Shown here: positions 56,172-64,000 of the stretch, piece by piece
Layout: each line of letters starts with the position of its first letter
Numbering within the stretch: the first letter of the stretch is position 1
Source: Alternaria dauci
Lineage: Eukaryota > Ascomycota > Dothideomycetes > Pleosporales > Pleosporaceae
Assembly (NCBI RefSeq): GCF_042100115.1
Contig: NC_091272.1
Coordinates: 1,736,001-1,800,000, forward strand
DNA length: 64,000 nucleotides
Direction of reading: 5' to 3'
Program-made: the position numbers and the translations under genes
The notes under the pieces: generated by a model
Database searches by the model: none
Told to the model about the DNA's origin: nothing
Seen by the model: the letters and a program-made list of their open reading frames with translations, nothing else

Positions 56172-57328
56172 ATGACTCTGCTCCAGCTCTTCAAGATCTC
56201 TGTGCTCTTTCTGCTGGTCGCACTGACCACGGCTTCACCCATCGCAGTTCCCACTACTAAAGGTGTCTCGGTTCCGATCACTGTCCCCAGCGACGTCTCA
56301 ATCGCTATCCCAGCCGGTATCTCAGGCGATGTCTCCGACGAGGTGTCAACTCAGATCAACTGCTATCGCTGTGTATACATCACCCTCTTTTGCAAGCAAG
56401 TTCGCCTCAATGAGGACCAATGCTTCGAATTGCGATGCAAGGATCCTGACGTAAGTTCATTCCCCTAACACTGTACCACCTAGTGTGCGTAGGTTAAACC
56501 TAGAGTATACTAAAACATGAACTCACAATCACGCAGTGCTACCGATGCCGTAATAGTTGCCGCGAGACCCGTCAATTTGATGGCTCCGGCTCTGCTACTG
56601 TCGACAGTGTCGTCGCCGAGAGCTCTCCGACCTCTGTGGCTTCAGCAATGAAGCGCGAGGAAGCAAAGAAGTGCTTCTGGGTCTGCATTCATACATACTG
56701 CACGCGTCAGTGCATCGGCGATGATGCCGTTGCAGCTCTCAGGGCCAATAACGCACTCGTCATCGACGAAGCCGATATGAAAACCGACACGACCATCTCC
56801 GTCGCCTCGAGCCATGCGCAACTGAAGAAGCCTTTTCTCTACCACTGCGACTGGACCTCTGGTATATGCTGGACAGATCCCCCTCGCCAAGCGGTAGCTG
56901 GTACCGAAATCAGGATTGAGGAGATTCCGGATATTCCAACCAAGGTCTGTCGCGAGGTCTGTGCCACGGACGAGTCGCTCTGCGGATTGATCTGTGATGT
57001 GGATGAAAACGAGGACAAGAGTGTCGACTTTGAACAGGCTGACACTGCTTACCGCGGGCCAAAGTGCCACTGGGAATGCATGTTTGGCCAGTGTTGGGCC
57101 GTCTGTGGTCCGATGATGGCTGTCGGCTCCGCGGATGCCAATTCTGTTACGGAGGCATCCTCTCACACATGCAGCTGGGAGTGCTCTTTCGGTCAGTGCT
57201 ATGCATGCTGCGTTCCTCCGACCAAAGGAGAGGTGGCCGAGAAGCGCGGTACACCACCTCGACCCTGTCACGAACGCTGTGACGACGACAAGTGCTGGGT
57301 CGTCTGTCCCCGTCCACCGGTAGAGTAG
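56172..57328 (+). CDS. Secreted Cys-rich protein with repeated Cx3C-x4-Cx3C modules
   Basis: Exons 56172-56450 and 56537-57328 encode 356 residues. The first 22 or so form a signal peptide (LLQLFKISVLFLLVALTTAS). The 86-nt intron (GTAAGT...ACGCAG) joins CKDPD to CYRCRNSC. Exact Cx3C-x4-Cx3C modules are CFWVCIHTYCTRQC, CHWECMFGQCWAVC, CSWECSFGQCYACC and CHERCDDDKCWVVC; a looser one is CREVCATDESLCGLIC. Single pairs include CDWTSGIC. Lys-Arg sites precede two modules (MKREEAKKC, EKRGTPPRPC). No known domain was recognised. A secreted structural, antimicrobial or host-interacting role is possible, but nothing in the sequence decides. It converges with the mL49 gene. Confidence 0.85.
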
Positions 57329-57782
57329 AAGGGCCTTTTGTGGTACGGTAGCCAGCATATGATGATTCTACAATCTCTAACTAACTTTCACTAGTATGAC
57401 GGTTCTGCGAGGTGTTGGAGCACGACGACTATCAGCAGGACAAGAGCGGAGTTGAAGCTCAGTAATGTCGACACGTGGAATGAAGTGTCTGGGAAATACC
57501 GAGGCCTTGTACCAGTGATATAGAGGTACAGATAAAAGCAAACTCATAATAGTAATGCGATTCGGGTGTTTAGTTTGTGACGTCACTTCTATCAGTCGTG
57601 GTGGTGTACAATATGTACAATATGCTCTTTCGTCGCTGCTTGGCGCCTGATGGTAGCCAAGGTTAATCGTCTGCACTCTTTCCCATATGATACAAGTTTT
57701 GCTACAACAGAGGTATACTCGTCTGTACGCTCTGTTCTGCGCTCCATTCTTTTCCCGTGAAACACGTCTCTCCCTTGTGGGA
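57329..57782. other. Convergent 3' region
   Basis: These 454 bp lie between the converging stop codons of the Cys-rich protein and mL49. Nothing else was recognised. Confidence 0.5.
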
Positions 57783-58331
57783 TTACATGCCCCGGGCCTT
57801 TAAGAATTCGGCAATTTCACCAGAATGATGGCCCTTGACGATGACGTGTTGTGTCACGCTGTTGATCTTGACGTCCTCGTTCTTCTTGTTCAGGAACACT
57901 CTCAACTCGTCGCGCAGCGCCGATATGTCTCCAGTGATTTTGCGCACTGTTGTCAGGTGCAGGTTGCCTCCTCGCTTGTAGTCGGTGTAGATGGGCAGGT
58001 TCTTGTTGGCTGACCTCGAGACTGCATATTTGGGCGGTGGCAGAGACAGTTTGGGTGCGCGTGACGTCTTTGGCTTCTGGGTTGGCTTGTTGTCGGCTCG
58101 TGGATGCTTGGACGGCAGTGTGGGCTTCGGTTGGGGCGGTTGGGCGCTGTCGCCTTCGGTCAGCGACTCTGCTGCTGCAAGGCCGGCGGCTCGCTGGGCC
58201 TCGTGGGGCGTTGACGGGGTTGGTGGGAGTTCGGAAGAGGGTGTAGAGAAGCGGGCGTGCTGTCGGCATGCGACTGCTCTGGGGGCAGCCAATGGCCTCA
58301 GCAGCGGCAGCAGAGAGGGGAGGCGAGGCAT
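57783..58331 (-). CDS. IMG2: Mitochondrial large-subunit ribosomal protein mL49 (Img2)
   Basis: This single exon encodes 182 residues. The N-terminus (PRLPSLLPLLRPLAAPRAVACRQ) is an Arg-rich mitochondrial presequence, followed by a Pro/Ser/Lys linker. The mL49/Img2 domain is at the C-terminus: YAVSRSANKNLPIYTDYKRGG, LTTVRKITGDISALRDELRVFL, and TQHVIVKGHHSGEIAEFLKARGM. mL49 is a component of the mitochondrial 54S subunit. It is read away from the eIF3e gene with only 246 bp between start codons. Confidence 0.94.
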   Translation of the reverse strand: MPRLPSLLPLLRPLAAPRAVACRQHARFSTPSSELPPTPSTPHEAQRAAGLAAAESLTEGDSAQPPQPKPTLPSKHPRADNKPTQKPKTSRAPKLSLPPPKYAVSRSANKNLPIYTDYKRGGNLHLTTVRKITGDISALRDELRVFLNKKNEDVKINSVTQHVIVKGHHSGEIAEFLKARGM

Positions 58332-58577
58332 GCTGTGGCAGAGGAGGTGCCCGTTTCAAGTACAGCAAGCGCAGCAGCGAACAAGAGGCGGATAACGCGA
58401 TAGCGACGTGAAGGCTGCTGCCATGGTTTGCGGCTCAACACCACAAGTCTAGCGTACAGGGTTCCTCGCTTGCGCACAGTCGCGGGTTTTTTCACCCCGC
58501 CACGGCCGACATAGCGAATTTGCCCACCACCCTCACCCACCACGTTGCACCCGCACAACCTGCCACATCCACCCAAC
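58332..58577. promoter_or_regulatory. Bidirectional promoter mL49 / eIF3e
   Basis: 246 bp separate the two divergent start codons and must hold both promoters. No specific element could be assigned. Confidence 0.5.
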
Positions 58578-60002
58578 ATGGCCGACTCAGCGGCAAGCGG
58601 CGCAAACGTCGCCGAACAGTACTCGCTGCTCCCCAAGCTCATGCCCAACCTCGACCGTCACCTCATCTACCCGCTCCTCAACTTCTCGAGCGATGAAGAA
58701 GCCGACCAGACCGTCGAGCAGAAGAAGCTGCTGCTCGAGCTCCTCAAGCCCACCAACATGACGGATTTCGTCGGACAGCTGCACCAGGAAGTCCACGGCC
58801 TCGACGACATGTCCGACGAGTTCAAGACCAAGCGCGACGAGGTCCTCAAGAAGCGCGACCAGCTCGACGAGGCGACCAGCAAGATCAGCGGCCTGCTCGA
58901 CGACGAGAACGTCGTCACAAACCTGAGGAGCGACAAGCAGCAAAACTTGGCATACTTGAAGGAGAGCCATGGTGTTGACATGGACATGGTCAACCAGCTG
59001 CTCGAGTTTGGCCAGTTCCAGTACTCGTGCGGCGTATACCCCCACGCCGCTGAGCTGCTCTACCGATTCAGGGTTCTGGTATGTTTTGCACAACATGGCG
59101 CTTGCACTTGGCCTGCTTACTGACTCTCCGTGTCATGACAGACTACAGACGGCGACAAGGAGCGCGAAGCCACCTGGGGCAAGCTCGCCTGCGAGATCCT
59201 CTCCGTAAACTGGGACTCGGCCATGGAGGAGATCAACAAGCTCAAGGAGATTATCGACACACGCCTCTTCAACAACCCTCTCGCACAGCTCCAGCACCGC
59301 ACCTGGTTGATCCACTGGTCCCTCTTCCCCCTCTTCAACCACGAAGCCTCGCGCGAAACCCTCACCGACATGTTCTTCTCCCCCGCATACATCAACACCA
59401 TCCAGACAAACTGCCCATGGATCCTGCGTTACCTCTCGGCTGCCGTCATCACCGGCCGCAACCGGGGCCGCAACTCGAACCAGTACCAGAAGCAGCTCAA
59501 GGATCTCATCAGGATCGTGCGACAAGAGGGCTACGAATACAGTGACCCCGTCACCGACTTCATCAAGGCCCTGTACATCGACTTTGACTTTGAGGAGGCG
59601 CAGAAGAAGCTCAGCGAGACTGAGGAGATTCTGAAGAACGACTTCTTCCTGTTGGGTGCGGCGGAACAGTTTGTAGATGCAGCGAGGCATCTCATCTCGG
59701 AGAGCTACTGCAAGATTCACCAGAGAATTGACATCAAGTGAGTACTGGCCATTTCCACGCACTTGGCATCACACTAATATACGACCAGGGATCTTTCGAC
59801 TCGTCTCGGTCTTTCACAAGACGAGGGTGAGAAGTGGATTGTCAACCTCATCCGGGACACTCGTGTAGATGCAAAGATCGATTACCAAGCCGGCACAGTC
59901 GTCATGAACCACCCACCACAGTCCGTCTACCAGCAAGTCATCGAGAGGACAAAGGGAGGTTTCTTCAGGACACAAGTTCTGAGTGCGGCTGTTGCGAAAT
60001 GA
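58578..60002 (+). CDS. Translation initiation factor 3 subunit E (Int6)
   Basis: Three exons (58578-59078, 59142-59737, 59789-60002) encode 436 residues, the normal eIF3e length. The N-terminal motif is [17 protein letters not shown], followed by helical repeats ([68 protein letters not shown]) and the PCI domain ([53 protein letters not shown]). eIF3e is part of the eIF3 core that bridges mRNA and 40S. The start at 58,578 is favoured over non-ATG extension upstream. It converges with CWH43. Confidence 0.96.
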
Positions 60003-60435
60003 GCGTGACGCACACTGTATCCAATGCATTTGCGTGTTTTTTTTTTACTATGGGAGGGAGAGCCAACAGCTTCTGGGGAGGTTACAATTGGGGAGATGAT
60101 GACGATCATGGGAGGGATGAAGGAATGATCGAAAAGTATGGGTTCGGCATTTAGGGTTTTACGAACTGGGCGTGGCAAATACTTGCGCACTGCATGCATG
60201 GGTATGGGCGTCCTGCTATGGCTCTTGTAGAGCCATCTGTGTTCCTAGGCAACAGCACATGAAGCGCTGTGTCGGTAGTGGACAACAAGTAGTATCCGAA
60301 AACTGACATGGACGATGAAATAACACTACAATTGTAATTTCCCCGTTCCCACTATCATACAGTACAAGTCAATTCTCAGTAGAAGAACATCTCCTTTTTC
60401 CGGCACTCCCAATCTGTTCAGCCTGTGCCTCCACC
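60003..60435. other. Convergent 3' region
   Basis: These 433 bp lie between the converging eIF3e and CWH43 stop codons and include a run of nine T near 60,040. Nothing else was recognised. Confidence 0.5.
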
Positions 60436-63400
60436 TCAGGCATAATATCTCGGCTCATCAAAGACGTGATACCTATGGCCCCTGACACCTTGCCCCTTGA
60501 ACAGTTCCGGGAACCTCAAGCCCGCAGGAACCTGTGATTCATGTACAAGCTCGTTTCCGTTCTCTGGCTCGCCAACGACGAATTTGCCCACCTGCATCAA
60601 ACATCATTAGTACGTACTCATTCCGGTATGATTGACGGGACAAAGAGGGAGTAACTTACCTGCAACTCGGTATCCGTAATGGTATGTCTGGAAACACGTG
60701 CGTACCCACTCCTCTTCAAGCCCTTGAAGAGAATGTACTCGCACCATCTATCCCAGTCCGTCGGATCGATATCCTTCATGCCGCTCTTCTCGCCCACATA
60801 GGTGTTGTAATTGCCCTCGCCAGGTTTGATGACCAAGTACGATAGGAGAATGGCAGGGCGGGGCGTAGCCTTCATGCGTTCAGCTAGATACTCTGACTGT
60901 AAGCGGCGGTCCTCGGGATCCTCTTCCTGGCCCGAGTGGAAGACGAAGATGTCAATCATCTCGCCGTATGCGTCGATTGTGGCTTCGATGGCGGGCGCGA
61001 GTTCGCCGACGGGCGACGGGAGGAGATGGTGTGTCGAGTTTACAATTGGGAACTTGGAGAGGAGCGCTGAGCCCCATGTGTGCTTGTTCGGGCCCGGGCC
61101 AAAGTCGACATACATGCCTAGGTCTTCGGCGAGGAACTGCGTTGTATCACGATTGCCCATGATAATGCGTTGGAGATCACTTTCTAGGAGACCTATGACG
61201 TCGACTTCCATTTCTTTGATCAGATCACGCATGCGGTATTCAGAAGACCACATGTCGTTATCAAGGGAGAAGTGTATGGTCCAGATGCCAGCAGTAATGG
61301 ACTTGGTTTCGGGGTGGTAGGGCGTGTAGTCATATGACGGGAAGCGTAGGTAGGCGGTAGCAATGGCAATCAGCTCCAGAGCACCGAGCACGTACAGATA
61401 GTAGGACCGTTGTCTACCAGCGGCTGCCGTGATGACAGCTTTGCCCTTGTAGCTTTTGAGTGCAGGCGGTTGCGCGGAGACACTGAAGACGCCAGCGCCG
61501 ATTTGGAGCATCATGGCTGTCATGACCCAGTCCGTATGTTCGCGGACGAGCGGGCCACCGGGAACAAACGCGTAGGCTACAACCCAGACGTGGAAGAGCA
61601 CCATGAAGTTATAGACCAAGAATCCAAGCCCGAAAGTCCGGCCTGGTGAGTGGCGCGCCGCGTGGGCAATCAGGATGGGTGCTGCTGCCATGGTGTACAC
61701 GGCAAGAACGAGGGCACCATAGAACCCAGACCAGTGACTAGTGGTCGTTAGGACGGCAGCACCGATTGAACCTACGCCATAGAAGGCCCATGATTTTGAC
61801 AGGTTTGGCGCGAACAATCCAATCATAAGACCCAGTCCCATGGCTAACAAAGTCAAAGTGCCATGGGGAACAGCCAGGGGGCCCCGAACGGGGTAGCCTT
61901 CCCATACCCAAGAGATCATCGTGCTCGAATCGGAGAGCAACGAGTGCATGGCGAACATGACTCCCGCCAAACCAAAGCTCGCAAAAACAGACGATCCTTT
62001 AGTAGGGCCCTGAGCTGGCACATCAGCACCAGAGCTGGCGGTAGATCTGGTCGATATAAGCATCGATACGAAAGCAACCACGAGACCGGTCTTGTTCCAT
62101 CCGCCGTTCGCTTCATGCATGATTGGCCAGATTGGATTGTTTGTCCAAAAGGCAAACTTGGCAACACTAGAAGCTATCAGACCGATAGCAAAAGCAGAGA
62201 TGCGTGCTTCGAGACGATGTGGTTGGGATCGTTCGGCGAAGAAAGTAGCACACCATGCGAGGCATGACATTGATACGCCGAATCCAACAGCAAATAGTCG
62301 GTTGACAGGCGTCTTTGCGAGAAACGCGAGAAGTCCGGAAAGCGAGAGCAAATGGAAGAACCAGATGTAGCGGGTGGCAAGGTAGCGTACGGGCTTGATG
62401 CCAAGGAAGAATGGAGAGACGGTGCACATGACCAAGGCCTCGTAGCCAGAGATACCCATGTGCCAAAGCGGGAAGTCTAGATGTCATCAACAAGGGCGTT
62501 ACCATCGTGAAGCAGGAGTTGAACTTACACCAGACGCAGACGCCAAGTGAAGTCAGCATGGACCAGAAGACAAACTGTAACCAGTCAGTTGCGTCTAATA
62601 GCATCTTGATATGCCACTTACTCCATTGTACACATCTGCTGCAGCGTAAATGAGTCCAGACCAGGAAAAGGCGCCTGCGAAGGTCGCGCTCATCTCCTTG
62701 TTTTTTCTACCATCGTCAGCAACGCTTCATGTTCCGCAATCAAGTGACAGCTTACTCTTGAATGCTGTCTGACGTAGATTTGGAGCCCGCACTACAAGGG
62801 GTGTGTTGTCAGAATATGATCGCAAGAAGTATACATTGGTGATGAGTGTCTATCTATATCGGGAGACGAGGAACGTACAGGCGGGATACACCTCGAACAT
62901 CCTTAACGACAACCTCCAAGTGTTGGAATTCGATCATCGTAACAGCATCAAAGCCTACATCGAGCAGAACCAGGGCCCATTCGAAGAAAGCGTAAATGGT
63001 GTAGGCTAGAAACACATTAACGAGGACAGGACAATACGATGAGATGACATACCTCCAGCAACACGGTGCACCTTGTGTTGAATAAAGAAGTATATCAATG
63101 GCACAAGGGTTCCGAAGAAGCTGCCAGCAAGGACTTTTCGGTACTTGAGGGCAGTGGGGTTCTTGGGGCTGAGGGCAACACAGCCCAAGGTCCAAGGAAG
63201 CGTTGCGACCAGGTATGAGATCATGAAAATGTCGTGCCAGTCGTGGTCGTCGGTAGAGGTCACATATGTCCATCCACCGCAAGTCAAGGTCCGGAAGATG
63301 CCAACGCCAGCGATGAATGTGGGGAGGGACGAGTTAGGACGACGGGTCAAGATGTACCAGAGGCCGACCAGGGCAAATCGGGGGCCTACGTATGTCAGTA

Positions 63401-63893
63401 TAGTCGTCCATGTGTCCGGTCTTGTTCCGTACCAGATGTGAGAGCGATGAAGAGCATAAACACTGAACGCTCTGGGTAGCGGTCGCCGATAGTCGCGGAC
63501 ACGGATGGGAACCATTCATCTGGGTAGCCCTGAGTATTTGATCAGTCGATTGAAAGCCTCATGTGCAGCATGGGACTAACGTAGAACTCATTCTGTACAA
63601 TCTTGTGGTAGTGTAGCCATCTGTGGGTGTTCAGTCGCGTCGTGGGGTAGTTGAGAGTCAACTTTGGAAGTGCTTACATTCCGACTACGAGGGCGCCAAC
63701 GAAGGCACCTGTACTTGCCGTCAGCACAGAAGATCACTGGAGTGTCATGTGGACATACAGTAGGCCATGGCGGTATGCGAATATGATATCCATTTTCCAT
63801 TGAACTACGTTTTGTGAGCATGCGGAGCTCTCGGGGGTGAGGTCTGCCCGCGCATACCGTAGCGACGGTGTCGCCGTCCTTGTCCTTGACCAT
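60436..63893 (-). CDS. CWH43: CWH43-like GPI-lipid remodelling protein
   Basis: Twelve exons add up to 949 residues (63893-63858, 63804-63759, 63708-63678, 63620-63581, 63529-63433, 63385-63053, 63005-62879, 62791-62756, 62706-62622, 62574-62529, 62476-60660, 60591-60436). The first third is a PGAP2/FRAG1-like membrane domain ([37 protein letters not shown]). The middle has about ten further membrane segments. The last third is a luminal endonuclease/exonuclease/phosphatase-like domain ([39 protein letters not shown]). CWH43 exchanges the lipid of GPI anchors for ceramide in the ER. Every junction keeps frame, and total length matches the family. Confidence 0.93.
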
Positions 63894-64000
63894 TGTAGAA
63901 GATGCAGGTAGCCTCTCAGCGACGCTCGAGCATTGGAGGAGAAGAAAGAAGCAAAAGAGCGTCGTGAATTGATGATTCACAGTCGTCAGACACGCGAGTC
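63894..64000. promoter_or_regulatory. Upstream region of CWH43
   Basis: The last 107 bases are the 5' leader/promoter of CWH43. An open frame running through them is the same reading frame extended without a better start. Confidence 0.5.

Noticed and set aside
1..64000. CRISPR arrays, phage or plasmid-like systems
   Set aside because: The window is eukaryotic and no regularly spaced repeat array exists.

Overview
This is a piece of a filamentous ascomycete nuclear genome. Genes are split by many 45-120 nt GT-AG introns, often with CTAAC/CTAAT branch sites. Housekeeping genes are packed head-to-head or tail-to-tail. The families found (ATG22, CWH43, EFM5, MBL-fold LACTB2, Zn2Cys6 factor, Ser/Thr-rich GPI protein) fit a Dothideomycete, probably Pleosporales; that placement is an inference, not a database result. 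No prokaryotic, viral or organellar features were seen. Coding intervals run from start to stop codon and include introns; exon limits come from splice signals, reading frame and family conservation.

Layout. 1-38,995 is gene-dense core: the 3' end of a Sap1/Yta6-like AAA ATPase, Hop2, ATG22, Mediator MED14, an unknown protein, DNA ligase I, eIF1, an unknown Leu-rich protein, a homocysteine S-methyltransferase family protein, Mediator MED11 head-to-head with TFIID TAF5, a GPI-anchored Ser/Thr-rich wall protein, tubulin cofactor C, complex I NDUFA11, a UBP2-type deubiquitinase, RPAP1, an AUH-like enoyl-CoA hydratase, a HIT hydrolase, an EFM5-like methyltransferase and a LACTB2-like hydrolase. 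A tRNA-Ser(TGA) with a 14-nt intron (39,180-39,274) marks a change of character.

39.3-57.3 kb is accessory: a probably damaged unknown gene, a GIY-YIG-like gene broken by three in-frame stops that each look like C-to-T changes, three exact copies of a 10-bp palindrome, a near-perfect hairpin lying over the start codon of a small Lys-rich gene, an MFS sugar transporter, a Zn2Cys6 transcription factor, long gene-free stretches, and a secreted Cys-rich protein with repeated Cx3C-x4-Cx3C modules. 57.8-63.9 kb returns to core genes: mitochondrial ribosomal protein mL49, eIF3e and CWH43.

Themes. Four genes serve RNA polymerase II transcription (MED14, MED11, TAF5, RPAP1), and MED11/TAF5 share a 474-bp intergenic region. 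Others serve DNA recombination/replication (Hop2, ligase I), translation (eIF1, eIF3e, tRNA-Ser, EFM5) and mitochondria (NDUFA11, AUH-like, mL49). The best candidate for something undescribed is the secreted Cys-module protein at 56,172-57,328, next to the broken genes and the hairpin of the accessory segment.
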